Assembly: GCF_003951285.1 (NCBI RefSeq)
Contig: NZ_RXFQ01000020.1
Coordinates: forward strand, 1-64,000
DNA from: Variovorax beijingensis
GTDB taxonomy: Bacteria; Pseudomonadota; Gammaproteobacteria; Burkholderiales; Burkholderiaceae_C
DNA: 64,000 nucleotides
Direction: 5' to 3'
Shown: positions 43,100 to 51,873 of the stretch, one piece after another
Layout: each line of letters starts with the position of its first letter
How positions within the stretch are numbered: position 1 is the stretch's first letter
The notes under the pieces: generated by a model
The model's input: the letters and a program-made list of their open reading frames with translations, nothing else
What the model was told of the DNA's origin: nothing
Databases searched by the model: none
Translations under genes and position numbers: made by a program

Positions 43100-43921
43100 A
43101 TGACCGACGCCCCCGCCCCGATCCGCCTCAACAAACGCATGGCCGAGCTCGGCCTCTGCTCGCGCCGCGAGGCCGACGAATGGATCGCCCACGGCTGGGT
43201 GAAGGTGAACGGCAGGCCGGCCGAAATGGGCGTGAAGGTCACGCCCTCCGACCGCATCGAGGTCGACAAGGCCGCCAAGGGCCAGCAGGCGACGCAGGTC
43301 ACCATCCTGATCAACAAGCCCATCGGCTACGTGAGCGGCCAGGCCGAGGACGGCCACGAGCCCGCGGTGACGCTCTTCACGCCGCAGAACCGCTGGGCCG
43401 AGGACAACGCGCGCTTCTTCTTCAGCCCGCAGCAGCTGCGCGGCCTGGCGCCCTGCGGCCGCCTCGACATCGATTCCATCGGCCTGCTGGTGATGACGCA
43501 GGACGGACGCATCGCGCGCCAGCTGATCGGCGAAGACTCGGTGATGGAGAAGGAGTACCTGGTGCGCGTGGCCTACCACGGCCTGGGCCAGCCCGCACCC
43601 ACCGGACAGCTGGTGCGCATGGACGACGACGATCCGGTCACGACCAATGTGCAGGCGGTCTTTCCGCCCGCGATGCTCGCCAGGCTGCGCCACGGCCTGA
43701 GCCTCGACGGCCAGCCGCTCAAGCCGGCGCGGGTCGAATGGCAGAACCCCGAGCAGCTGCGCTTTGTGCTCACCGAGGGCAAGAAGCGCCAGATCCGCCG
43801 CATGTGCGAGCTGGTCGGCCTGAAGGTGGTGGGCCTGAAGCGCGTGCGCATCGGCAAGGTGATGCTCGGCAACCTGCCCGTCGGGCAGTGGCGCTACCTC
43901 GGTCCGCACGAGAAGTTCTGA
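43100..43921 (+). CDS. 23S rRNA pseudouridine synthase, RluF-like
   Basis: A 273-residue enzyme with an N-terminal S4 RNA-binding domain ([30 protein letters not shown]) and the pseudouridine synthase catalytic motif [22 protein letters not shown], whose aspartate is the catalytic residue. [25 protein letters not shown] is the conserved C-terminal element of the RsuA/RluB/E/F family. The S4-bearing, RluF-like layout suggests 23S rRNA, but the target uridine cannot be read from sequence. It precedes the AlkZ-like gene with a ten-base gap. Confidence 0.88.
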   Translation: MTDAPAPIRLNKRMAELGLCSRREADEWIAHGWVKVNGRPAEMGVKVTPSDRIEVDKAAKGQQATQVTILINKPIGYVSGQAEDGHEPAVTLFTPQNRWAEDNARFFFSPQQLRGLAPCGRLDIDSIGLLVMTQDGRIARQLIGEDSVMEKEYLVRVAYHGLGQPAPTGQLVRMDDDDPVTTNVQAVFPPAMLARLRHGLSLDGQPLKPARVEWQNPEQLRFVLTEGKKRQIRRMCELVGLKVVGLKRVRIGKVMLGNLPVGQWRYLGPHEKF

Positions 43922-43931
43922 GCCGTTGCCG

Positions 43932-45041
43932 ATGGCCGTGGTGCTGAGCCAGCGCGCACTGAACCGGGCCACGCTGGCGCGGCAGATGCTGCTGGAGCGG
44001 CGCAAGGCGACTCCCGCGCAGGCCATCGAAAAGCTCGCGGGGCTGCAGGCGCAGGCGCCGAACCCGCCCTATATCGGCCTGTGGAGCCGGCTCGAAGGCT
44101 TTCGCCGCGGGCAGCTGACTGAAAGCCTGAAGCAGCGCCGCGTCGTGCGCATGTCGACGATGCGCGCGACCCTGCACCTGATGGCCGCATCCGATGCGCT
44201 GGCCTGGCGGCCGCTGCTCGAGCCCGTGCATCTGCGAGGATTGAAGGGCAGCAGCCACGCGCGGGCGCTCGAAGGCATCGACCGCGCGGCCGTGGTGGAG
44301 GCGGGCCTCGCGCTGCTGCGCGCAGGCCCGCTCACCGGTTCCGAGCTCGGCCAGGCCCTTGCGGCGCGCTGGAAAGACCGCGAGCCCGCTTCGCTCGCCG
44401 CCCTCATCCGCAACAGCGTGCCGCTGGTGCACCTGCCGCCCGCGGGCAGCTGGAACTCGCACCAGGGCGCACGGCTGCAGCCCATCGCCCAATGGCTCGG
44501 CGAATCCGCCGCCGATGTTCCACCGGCCACGCAGGACGATCTGCTCCTGCGCTACCTCGCGGCTTTCGGCCCCGCCACGCTCGCCGATGCGGGCGCGTGG
44601 TCGGGCCTCACCGGCTGGAAGGCCGTGGCCGATCGCCTGCGGCCGCAGCTGCGCACCTTCATCGGCGAGCAGGGACAGGAGCTGTTCGACCTGCCGCGCG
44701 CACCGCGACCCGACCCCGACACGCCCGCGCCGCCGCGCCTCGTCGCCGAATGGGACAACCTGCTGCTCTCGCATGCCGACCGCAGCCGCGTGATGAGCGA
44801 GGCGCACCGCGCGCGCGTGTTCACCGTCAACGGCATCGTGCGCGGCACGGTGCTGCTCGACGGTTTGGTCGCGGGCGTCTGGAAGATCGAGCGCGCGAAG
44901 AACAACGCGGCCGCGGTGGTGCTGGAGCCCTTCACGCGCTGGCCGAAGGCCGGCCGGCTCGGCGTGGAGGAAGAGGCCCTGCGCCTGCTGGCCTTTGCGG
45001 CGGATGGCGAGGACGAGCGGCACGAGGTCCGCGTGCTGTGA
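43932..45041 (+). CDS. Winged-helix DNA glycosylase-like protein (AlkZ/YcaQ family)
   Basis: A 369-residue protein starting at ATG 43932 (TTG 43926 is in frame). It shows the AlkZ/YcaQ pattern of winged-helix repeats: RMSTMRATLHLMAASDALAWRPLLE and LLRYLAAFGPATLADAGAWSGL, with LQAQAP near residue 37 matching the QxQ catalytic motif of that family. The C-terminal beta domain (VRGTVLLDGLVAGVWKIER) fits too. Members unhook DNA crosslinks or remove alkylated bases. Role here is family-based. It is co-directional with the pseudouridine synthase but with no clear functional link. Confidence 0.75.
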   Translation: MAVVLSQRALNRATLARQMLLERRKATPAQAIEKLAGLQAQAPNPPYIGLWSRLEGFRRGQLTESLKQRRVVRMSTMRATLHLMAASDALAWRPLLEPVHLRGLKGSSHARALEGIDRAAVVEAGLALLRAGPLTGSELGQALAARWKDREPASLAALIRNSVPLVHLPPAGSWNSHQGARLQPIAQWLGESAADVPPATQDDLLLRYLAAFGPATLADAGAWSGLTGWKAVADRLRPQLRTFIGEQGQELFDLPRAPRPDPDTPAPPRLVAEWDNLLLSHADRSRVMSEAHRARVFTVNGIVRGTVLLDGLVAGVWKIERAKNNAAAVVLEPFTRWPKAGRLGVEEEALRLLAFAADGEDERHEVRVL

Positions 45042-45162
45042 CCCTTGCGCCTGCACGGCGCCTAAGCCCCGCCTAAGACTTCGCCCCTACGCTGCGCCAC
45101 GGCGCAGGGCACTACCGGTCATCCCGATCGCGTGCTACCTTGCCGCCCAAGGAGTCGCCGCA

Positions 45163-45819
45163 ATGCGTGTGCTGCTGGTGGAAGACGACGAGATGATCGG
45201 GCGCAGCCTGAAGCAGGCGCTCGAGGGCGCGGGCTGGTCGGCCGACTGGGTGCGCGACGGCGAGCTGGCGCAAAGCGCGCTCGGCGACGGCGGCTACACC
45301 TGCGTGCTGCTCGACCTGGGGCTGCCGCGGCAGGACGGCACCGAGGTGCTGCGCCGCGCGCGCGAGCGCGGCGACGCCACGCCGGTGCTGGTGCTCACCG
45401 CGCGCGACGGCCTGGACGACCGCATCCACAGCCTCGACCTGGGTGCCGACGACTATCTGCGCAAGCCCTTCGAATTCCGCGAACTGCTCGCGCGCATGCG
45501 GGCCGTGGTGCGCCGGCGCGACGGCGCCGCGCATTCGCTGATCGGCGGCAGCACGATGCAGCTGGACCTCACCACGCGCGAGGTGGTGACTGGCGGCGTG
45601 CGCGAGGCGCTCACCGCGCGCGAGTTCGCACTGCTGCACGCCCTGCTCGAGCGGCCCGGTGCCATCCTCTCGCGCGAGCAACTCGAGAACCGCATCTACG
45701 GCTGGGGCGAGGAAGTGACCAGCAACGCCATCGACGTGCTGATCCACGGCATGCGCCGCAAGCTCGGCGCCGAATCGATCCGCAACGTGCGCGGGCTCGG
45801 CTGGCGCGTCGTGGCATGA
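45163..45819 (+). CDS. Two-component response regulator, OmpR type (QseB-like)
   Basis: A 218-residue regulator starting at ATG 45163 with AAGGAG at 45149-45154. The receiver has DDE, the aspartate in LLDLGLPRQDG and the lysine in DDYLRKPFEFREL; the winged helix ends SIRNVRGLGWRVVA. QseB/PmrA-like by the RKPFxxxEL and NAIDVLIHxMRRKL patterns. Its stop overlaps the kinase start (ATGA), a classic two-component operon. The signal is unknown. Confidence 0.9.
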   Translation: MRVLLVEDDEMIGRSLKQALEGAGWSADWVRDGELAQSALGDGGYTCVLLDLGLPRQDGTEVLRRARERGDATPVLVLTARDGLDDRIHSLDLGADDYLRKPFEFRELLARMRAVVRRRDGAAHSLIGGSTMQLDLTTREVVTGGVREALTAREFALLHALLERPGAILSREQLENRIYGWGEEVTSNAIDVLIHGMRRKLGAESIRNVRGLGWRVVA

Positions 45820-47237
45820 GCGTGGCGCCGGGCCGCTGGTGGCGCCCGCGCTCGCTGCGCACGCAGCTCCTGTTCTGGCTCGTCACGCTGCACCTGGCGG
45901 CGGCGGCGCTCACGGCGTGGTTCACCTTCGTGGCCTATGGCGACCTGGTGCACAACGCGCTGGACGAGCAGATGCGGCTGGTGGCCGATTCCTATGCGGG
46001 CGGCGACCCGCCGCGCAGCCCGCGTCCGCTCGACGGCAACGCCGCCCTTGTCCGCGGCGCCTTCGTGGTGCAGATCTGGAGCGCCGACGGCCGCACGCTG
46101 CGCGCGAGTTCCTGGCCGCCGCTGGCCGTGGTGCCACTGCAGCCGCAGCCGGGCTTCGGCGATGCACGCACCGATGCGCCCGCGCCTTCGCGCTGGCGGG
46201 TGTTCACGGCCGAGGCCGGGCCGCGCGCCGACCAGCCGCGCGTGCAGGTGCTGCAGAACGAGGACTACCGCCGGCGCCGGGCGTTGCGCCGCGCGTTGCT
46301 CGAAGGCCTGCCCATCGCGCTGCTGCTGCCGCTGGCCTTGCTGATCCTGTGGCTCATCGTGTCGGCGGCTTCGCGCTCGCTGCGCGCGGTGGCGCGCGAC
46401 GTGGCCTCGCAGGACGAGCGCCGCCCTACCGAGCTGTCGCTGGCGCGCGTGCCGGACGAGATCGCGCCGCTGGTGCAGGCCTTCAACCAACTGCTGTCGC
46501 GCGTGCGCAGCGCCTTCGCCACGCAGCGCCGCTTCGTGCAGGACGCGGCCCACGAGCTGCGCACGCCGATGGCCGCGATCGGCCTGCAGATCGAGAACCT
46601 GCGCGCGCACGTGCCCGCGGGCGAAGCCACCGAGCGCTTCAACCAGCTGGAGGCCGGCGTCACGCGCGCGCAGCACCTGATCGAGCAGCTCTTGAGCCTC
46701 TCGCGGCAGGATGCGCCAGGTCGCCCGCTCGCGCCCTCGCGCGAGGCGGTCGACATCGAGACCCTGCTGCGCGAGAGCGTGAGCCAGCTGATGGTGCTGG
46801 CCGACGCGCGCCGCGTGGACATCGGTTTCGAGGGTTCGATCGCCCCCGTGGTGCAGGCGCCGGCCGCCGAGCTGCGCAGCGTGTTCGACAACCTGATCGA
46901 CAACGCGCTGCGCTATGCGCCCGAAGGCGGCGTGGTCGACGTGCGGCTGCATGAGGTCGATGGCCACGCGGTGGTCGACGTGCTCGACAACGGCCCGGGC
47001 ATTCCGGGCTCGTCCATCGGCCGCGTGTTCGACCGCTTCTTTCGCGTGCCGGGCGCTCCGGCCGGCGGCAGCGGGCTCGGGCTGGCCATTGCACGCACCG
47101 CCGCCGAGCGGCATGGCCTGCGCATCGAGCTGCGCAACCGCGACGAAGCAGAAGAGGGCGGCGGGCCGGGCCTGCTGGCGCGGGTGCACCTGCCGCCGGC
47201 GGCGCTTGCGGCACCGGCGCCGCTCACGCCGGGCTAA
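45816..47237 (+). CDS. Sensor histidine kinase (QseC-like)
   Basis: A 473-residue kinase. Two membrane helices (residues about 20-42 and 167-189) enclose a roughly 120-residue periplasmic sensor, followed by HAMP, the H-box AAHELRTPMAAIGLQIENL, N-box NLIDNALRYAPEGG and nucleotide-binding GPGIPGSSIG, GSGLGLAIARTAA. It autophosphorylates and passes phosphate to the adjacent response regulator. QseC-like by overall layout; the ligand is not deducible. Downstream is an exported repeat protein gene that may be under its control. Confidence 0.9.
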   Translation: MSVAPGRWWRPRSLRTQLLFWLVTLHLAAAALTAWFTFVAYGDLVHNALDEQMRLVADSYAGGDPPRSPRPLDGNAALVRGAFVVQIWSADGRTLRASSWPPLAVVPLQPQPGFGDARTDAPAPSRWRVFTAEAGPRADQPRVQVLQNEDYRRRRALRRALLEGLPIALLLPLALLILWLIVSAASRSLRAVARDVASQDERRPTELSLARVPDEIAPLVQAFNQLLSRVRSAFATQRRFVQDAAHELRTPMAAIGLQIENLRAHVPAGEATERFNQLEAGVTRAQHLIEQLLSLSRQDAPGRPLAPSREAVDIETLLRESVSQLMVLADARRVDIGFEGSIAPVVQAPAAELRSVFDNLIDNALRYAPEGGVVDVRLHEVDGHAVVDVLDNGPGIPGSSIGRVFDRFFRVPGAPAGGSGLGLAIARTAAERHGLRIELRNRDEAEEGGGPGLLARVHLPPAALAAPAPLTPG

Positions 47238-47348
47238 TTTCCTGCTCACGCCCGGCTCAGACGGGCTGCCTAGAGTGCATGCAGGCCCTGCCGCGCGCAG
47301 TTCGCGCGCCGGCACGCGGCCGGAGACAAACCACCAGGAGCACACACC

Positions 47349-47687
47349 ATGCGCACTTCCTTCAAGCTTCTTGCCCTTGGCTCCTTCGCCGCGTTCGCGG
47401 CGCTCGGTGCCGTGAATGCGGCGGCCGAGATGACCGACGGCTCCGACTACCACCCGCTGCAGATGAATTCGCCCGAGAACCCCGACGTGCAGGCGGGCGC
47501 GATGGCCGCCGCGCGGCCCAGCGGCACCGAGTCCATCGGCCAGTCGACCAGCGCGCCGGCCATGAACTCGACGACGCCGGTGTCCGACGTGCAGGCCGGT
47601 GCCTATGCGGCCTCGCATGCGACGGGCACCGAGTCGATCGGGCAGTCGACCTCGCTGCCGCTCGTGCAGTCGGCCAGCGGCAGCTGA
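47349..47687 (+). CDS. Small exported protein with an internal duplication
   Basis: A 112-residue protein with a signal peptide (residues 1-26, ending NAAAE) and two 25-residue copies of DVQAGA...GTESIGQSTS at residues 46-70 and 80-104 (19 of 25 identical, period 34). Ribosome binding site CAGGAG precedes the ATG at 47349. No cysteine or membrane anchor is present, so a soluble periplasmic protein is expected. I do not recognise the family. It lies 111 bases after the QseBC-like kinase gene and is convergent with aqpZ. Confidence 0.7.
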   Translation: MRTSFKLLALGSFAAFAALGAVNAAAEMTDGSDYHPLQMNSPENPDVQAGAMAAARPSGTESIGQSTSAPAMNSTTPVSDVQAGAYAASHATGTESIGQSTSLPLVQSASGS

Positions 47688-47691
47688 TCAA

Positions 47692-48408
47692 TCAGTCGTC
47701 GCTGTTGGCGAGCAGCGCGCGGTAGATCACCGCGCCGATGATCGCGCCCGCGATGGGCGCGACCCAGAACAGCCACAGCTCCGACACCGCGTACGACGGG
47801 CCGAACAGCGCCGGGCCCGTGCTGCGCGCGGGGTTCACCGAGGTGTTGGTGACCGGAATGGAGATCAGGTGGATCAGCGTGAGGCACAGGCCGATGGCCA
47901 GGCCCGCGAAGCCGCCGGCCGCGCGCTTGGCAGTGGCGCCGAGGATCACGATCAGGAACACCGCGGTCATCACCACCTCGCACACCAGCGCGGCGGTCAT
48001 GCCGTACTTGCCGGGCGAGTGCTCGCCGAAGCCGTTGGTGGCGAAGCCGCCGATGTCGGCGCCGGGCTTGCCGGTGGCAATCAGGTAGAGCACGCCGGCC
48101 GCGGCAATCGCACCCAGCACCTGCGAAACGATGTAGCCCGCGAGCTGCGAGGCCTTGAAGCGCCCCGCGGCCGCGAGGCCGATCGACACCGCAGGATTGA
48201 AGTGGCCGCCGGAGATGGGGCCGAGTGCATAGGCACCGGTCACCACCGTCAGGCCGAACGCCAGCGAGACGCCCAGGAAGCCGATGCCCAGGTTGTTGGG
48301 AAAGGCCGCCGCCAGGACCGCGCTTCCGCAGCCGCCCAGCGTGAGCCAGAAAGTACCAATGAACTCGGCCGACCACTTTTTGTAGGTGCTATGTTCCATC
48401 TGCTCCAT
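47692..48408 (-). CDS. aqpZ: Aquaporin, AqpZ type
   Basis: A 238-residue water channel with the two half-helix signatures [13 protein letters not shown] and [14 protein letters not shown], six helices and an aromatic/arginine filter (R after the second NPA). ATG 48408 is taken as the start; ATG 48399 (MEHSTYKK) is also plausible and lies nearer the conserved [14 protein letters not shown]. It mediates rapid water flux during osmotic shifts. Its stop is four bases from the end of the small exported protein gene. Confidence 0.93.
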   Translation of the reverse strand: MEQMEHSTYKKWSAEFIGTFWLTLGGCGSAVLAAAFPNNLGIGFLGVSLAFGLTVVTGAYALGPISGGHFNPAVSIGLAAAGRFKASQLAGYIVSQVLGAIAAAGVLYLIATGKPGADIGGFATNGFGEHSPGKYGMTAALVCEVVMTAVFLIVILGATAKRAAGGFAGLAIGLCLTLIHLISIPVTNTSVNPARSTGPALFGPSYAVSELWLFWVAPIAGAIIGAVIYRALLANSDD

Positions 48409-48471
48409 CCATTCAGAAGTTGAAAAGTTGCGTGGCCCCCAGGCCATGCGCGGGCGGATTCTAGGAACGTA

Positions 48472-48496
48472 AACAGCATGCGTCACGCATGTTGTT
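48472..48496. promoter_or_regulatory. Candidate operator upstream of aqpZ
   Basis: CATGCGT-C-ACGCATG at 48477-48491 is a perfect dyad, extended to AACA...TGTT (48472-48496) with one mismatch, 64-88 bases upstream of the aqpZ start. The symmetry and position suggest a regulator binding site; no regulator can be named. Confidence 0.5.
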
Positions 48497-48573
48497 GCAT
48501 CTGGCGGAACCTGTTCACAGTTCGGCAGTCTTTTGTTTCTGACACGCGTTGCGCAAACCGCTAAAGCGCTTTG

Positions 48574-49584
48574 TCAGGGCACGACGACGATCTTGCCGAA
48601 GGCGCCGCGCGCGAGGTGGTCGAGCGCATCGGGCAACTCATCGAAGGCGTAGCGCGCCGCGATCACGGGCTCGAGCGCATTGGCGTCGACGGCGCGCACC
48701 AGGTCTTCGAGCGCGCGCCGATGGCCCACGCCAATGCCCTGCACCGTGACGCGGCCGAGCACCATCGCGTAGTACGAAGCGCTGAGCGTCTCGCCGCCGA
48801 GCATGCCGATGATCGATACGCGCCCGCCCTGCGCCACCGCCTGCAGCGAGCGGTCGAGGTTCGGCCCGCTCGCGAGTTCGAGCACATGGTCGGCGCCGCG
48901 CCCCTGCGTGAGCCGGCGCACTTCGGCCGGCCAGTCGCCGCCTCGCATCAGCACCTCGGCGGCGCCCAGCGCCAGCGTCTGCGCGCGCTTCTCTTCGCTG
49001 CCCGAGACCACGATGGCGCGCGTGCCATGCAGCCGCGCAAGCTGCACGCCGAACAGCGCCACGCCGCCGGTGCCATGGACCAGCACGGTCTGGCCGGGCC
49101 GCAGCGCGCCGGTCTCGGCCAGCGCGAACCAGGCCGTGAGGCCGGCGCACGGCAGCGTGCTGGCCTGCGCGAAATCGAGCGTGGCCGGCGCGGCCACGGC
49201 CCAGGCTGCGTCGATCAGCACGTGCGTGGCCAGCATGCCCGGGCCGGGGCCGCCCATCGGCACGGCCTCGGCCGGCCAGTGGCTGTCGATCCAGCCGCCC
49301 CAGAAGGTGTTGACCACGCGGTCGCCCACGGCAAGGCGCTGCACGCCAGGGCCCGCGGCCACCACCGTGCCGGCCATGTCGGAGCCGGGCGTGAAGGGCA
49401 GGTCGAACTTCATGCCCATGCCGTCGCGGATCATCAGCAGGTCGCGGTAGTTGAGCGACACCGCGCCCACCTCGACGAGGATCTGGCCCGGACCGGGCGT
49501 GGGCAGCGGCAGCTCCACCTGTTCGAGCTGCTCGCGGCCGAAGGAAGAAAGTTGCCAGCGCCTGAGCGTTCTGCTTGCCTGCAT
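48574..49584 (-). CDS. MDR-family NAD(P)H:quinone oxidoreductase/alcohol dehydrogenase
   Basis: A 336-residue enzyme starting at ATG 49584 with GGAGG eight bases upstream; a longer start at 49599 lacks one. The GroES-like domain has NYRDLLMIRDGMGMKFDLPFTPGSDMAG; the nucleotide domain has QTVLVHGTGGVALFGVQLARL with a glycine-rich loop. The catalytic zinc cysteine and the structural zinc cysteines of classical alcohol dehydrogenases are absent, pointing to a zinc-independent quinone or enone reductase. It is divergent from the LysR gene at 49685 and is its likely target. Confidence 0.87.
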   Translation of the reverse strand: MQASRTLRRWQLSSFGREQLEQVELPLPTPGPGQILVEVGAVSLNYRDLLMIRDGMGMKFDLPFTPGSDMAGTVVAAGPGVQRLAVGDRVVNTFWGGWIDSHWPAEAVPMGGPGPGMLATHVLIDAAWAVAAPATLDFAQASTLPCAGLTAWFALAETGALRPGQTVLVHGTGGVALFGVQLARLHGTRAIVVSGSEEKRAQTLALGAAEVLMRGGDWPAEVRRLTQGRGADHVLELASGPNLDRSLQAVAQGGRVSIIGMLGGETLSASYYAMVLGRVTVQGIGVGHRRALEDLVRAVDANALEPVIAARYAFDELPDALDHLARGAFGKIVVVP

Positions 49585-49636
49585 GAAAAAAGCCTCCACG
49601 AAAAAAAGAGGCCTTCATGCTATTGGCGAGTTGATC

Positions 49637-49652
49637 TATCCAGTGGCGGATA
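49637..49652. promoter_or_regulatory. Candidate LysR operator in the divergent promoter
   Basis: TATCC (49637-49641) and GGATA (49648-49652) form a dyad with a 6-base spacer, in the 100-base gap between the quinone oxidoreductase and LysR genes. A further GTTGA/TCAAC pair lies outside it (49630-49634, 49657-49661). LysR proteins commonly bind such dyads in divergent promoters. Confidence 0.5.
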
Positions 49653-49684
49653 ATTTTCAACTTCATGGCGCCTGAAAGTATCCA

Positions 49685-50614
49685 ATGAGTCCACGCCTGC
49701 AGGGCATCGAAGAGTTCGTGGCCGCGGTGGAGGCCGGCAGCTTTGCGCGTGCGGCAGAGCGGCTGCACGTCACGCGTTCCGCGGTGGCCAAGAGCATTGC
49801 GCGGCTCGAGGCGCGGCTGGGCACGCGGCTCTTCCTGCGCACCACGCGCAGCCAGAGCCTCACCGAGGAAGGCCACGGCTACTACGAGCGCTGCCGGCGC
49901 GTGCTGGCCGAGCTCGATGCCGCCGAAGCCATGGCCGATGCCGCGCGCAGCACCGCGGCCGGACTGGTGCGCCTGAGCATGCCGGCCATGCTGGGGCGGC
50001 TGAAGGTCGGGCCGCTGCTGCTGGCGCTGGCGCGCAGGCATCCGGGGCTGTCGCTGGAGCTTTCCTTCAACGACCGGCGCGTGGACCTGGTCGAGGACGG
50101 TCTGGACCTGGCGATCCGCAGCGGCGAGCTGGCCGACAGCGCCGAGCTGGTCGCGCGGCCGGTCGGCGTGCAATGGATGGCGCTGTGCGCCGCGCCGGCC
50201 TACCTGGCCGAACGCGGGCGCCCCGGCAGCGTGGCCGAGCTGGGCGCATCGTCCTCGACCTCGTCCTCGCACGAGGCCGTGCTCTATGCGCGCGACGGGC
50301 AGATCTCGCCCTGGCGCTTCCACGACGCCGAAGGCCGGCCAGTCGAAGTGGTGCTGCCCTCGCGGTTGCGCTGCGACAGCGCCGAGGTGCTGCTCGAAGC
50401 CGCCATCGGCGGCATGGGGCTGGCGCGCCTGCCGGCCTGGCTTGCGGCCGATGCGCTGGCAGCCGGCACGCTGGTGCGCGTGTTCGAGGAGCCTCGGCCT
50501 TTCGGCTTCGAACTCAACGTGATCCGCTCGCGCAGCCGCTACCTGCCCCACAAGACACGGGTGGTGGTCGACTGGCTGGCCGAGCACCTGCCGCCGCTGC
50601 TCGCGGCCCGCTGA
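49685..50614 (+). CDS. LysR-family transcriptional regulator
   Basis: A 309-residue regulator with an N-terminal winged helix (EEFVAAVEAGSFARAAERLHVTRSAVAKSIARLEARLG) and a LysR effector domain (VGPLLLALARRHPGLSLELSFNDRRVDLVEDGLDLAIRSGE). It is of the CrgA/DhaR-like group by RxxVDLVEDGxDLAIR. It is divergent from the oxidoreductase gene at 48574. Inducer unknown. An unrelated binding-protein gene follows 67 bases later. Confidence 0.9.
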   Translation: MSPRLQGIEEFVAAVEAGSFARAAERLHVTRSAVAKSIARLEARLGTRLFLRTTRSQSLTEEGHGYYERCRRVLAELDAAEAMADAARSTAAGLVRLSMPAMLGRLKVGPLLLALARRHPGLSLELSFNDRRVDLVEDGLDLAIRSGELADSAELVARPVGVQWMALCAAPAYLAERGRPGSVAELGASSSTSSSHEAVLYARDGQISPWRFHDAEGRPVEVVLPSRLRCDSAEVLLEAAIGGMGLARLPAWLAADALAAGTLVRVFEEPRPFGFELNVIRSRSRYLPHKTRVVVDWLAEHLPPLLAAR

Positions 50615-50681
50615 GCGGCTTTGCCCGCTATCCTCTCGTCGCCTTTCATCATTCAGCCATCACTCATTCACCGGAGAACGC

Positions 50682-51725
50682 ATGCGCCACTTTGCCCAGA
50701 GGAATATCGCGGCCCTTGCCGCATGCGCGGGCGCCATGGCCTTGCTTTTTTCCTCGGGCGCTGCGGCGCAAGGCACGGTGAATGCGCTGTGCAGCACCGA
50801 CGCGGGCTGGTGCGAAGCCGCGGCCACGGCCTTCACGCGCGAGACCGGCATCCGGGTGCAGCAGGCGCACAAGGGCACCGGCGAGATCGGCGCCCAGCTG
50901 CGGGCCGAGGCCGCCAACCCCAAGACCGACATCTGGTGGGGCGGCACCGGCGACCCGTTCCTGCAGGCCGCCGAGCAAGGTTTGCTCGAAGCCTACCGGC
51001 CGGCCTACATCGACGACCTGCACGACTGGTCGGTGCGCCAGTACGCGATGTCGCAGAACATGGTGGGCGGCTTCTACACCAGCGCCATCGGCTTCGGCTT
51101 CAACACCGATCTGCTCGAGCGCAAGAAGCTGCACGAGCCCAAATGCTGGGCCGACCTGGTCAAGCCCGAATACCGGGGCGAGATCGAGATCTCGCATCCG
51201 GCATCGAGCGGCACGGCCTACACCATCATCGCGGGCCTGGTGCAGCAGATGGGCGAGGACGCCGCCTTCGACTATTTGAAGAAGCTGCACCGCAACGTCA
51301 CCAGCTACACGCGCAGCGGCCAGGCGCAGGCGCCCAACGTCGCCAAGGGCGAAGTGGCGGTGGGCGTGAGCTTCATTTTCGGCTTCGAGCGCTGGCGCTA
51401 CGACAAATTCCCGGTCAAGACGGCCGCGCCCTGCGAGGGCACGGGCTACGAGGTGGGCGGCATCGCGCTGGTCAAGGGCGCGCGCAACAAGGAGAATGCG
51501 AAGCGCTACTACGACTGGCTCATGAGCCCGGTCGGCCAGGCGATCGGCGGGCAGGTCGGCAGCCTCCAGTCGCCCGCCAACAAGACCTTCAAGCCCGATG
51601 CGCGCATTCCCTCGATGAGCGACGTGAAGCTCATCAAGTACGACTTCGAGAAATACGGCAGGGCCGCCGAGCGCAAGCGGCTGATCGACCGCTGGACCCG
51701 CGAGGTCGAGTCCCAGGCCAGATAA
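50682..51725 (+). CDS. Orphan periplasmic iron(III)/phosphonate-type substrate-binding protein
   Basis: A 347-residue protein with a signal peptide (ending SGAAAQ, residue about 30) and a type II binding fold of the FbpA/AfuA/PhnS group ([63 protein letters not shown]). No permease or ATPase genes lie beside it, unlike classic fbpABC loci. Ribosome binding site GGAG precedes the ATG at 50682. It may serve a transporter encoded elsewhere or act as a receptor; the tyrosine pair used by FbpA to hold iron is not evident. Confidence 0.82.
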   Translation: MRHFAQRNIAALAACAGAMALLFSSGAAAQGTVNALCSTDAGWCEAAATAFTRETGIRVQQAHKGTGEIGAQLRAEAANPKTDIWWGGTGDPFLQAAEQGLLEAYRPAYIDDLHDWSVRQYAMSQNMVGGFYTSAIGFGFNTDLLERKKLHEPKCWADLVKPEYRGEIEISHPASSGTAYTIIAGLVQQMGEDAAFDYLKKLHRNVTSYTRSGQAQAPNVAKGEVAVGVSFIFGFERWRYDKFPVKTAAPCEGTGYEVGGIALVKGARNKENAKRYYDWLMSPVGQAIGGQVGSLQSPANKTFKPDARIPSMSDVKLIKYDFEKYGRAAERKRLIDRWTREVESQAR

Positions 51726-51777
51726 GGTCCGCCCGGGGCTTCACGCCGCCGCAAGAAACGGGGACTATTGTTTTTCC

Positions 51778-51822
51778 GGGGCGCAAGCCCCAACTCGCGG
51801 AGTTGGTAAGCCGGGCGCCCGG
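51778..51822. promoter_or_regulatory. Three consecutive hairpins between the binding-protein gene and htpG
   Basis: GGGGC-GCAA-GCCCC (51778-51791), CCAACTC-GCG-GAGTTGG (51790-51806) and the palindrome CCGGGCGCCCGG (51811-51822) lie back to back, ending 51 bases before the htpG start. They could end the upstream transcript, though no T-run follows closely, or form a structured htpG leader. TTAGAATT at 51838-51845 may be a -10 element. Confidence 0.45.
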
Positions 51823-51873
51823 TGGCGGCTGTCCGGCTTAGAATTTTTTGGCTTCGATATTTCTTCTCTTTCC

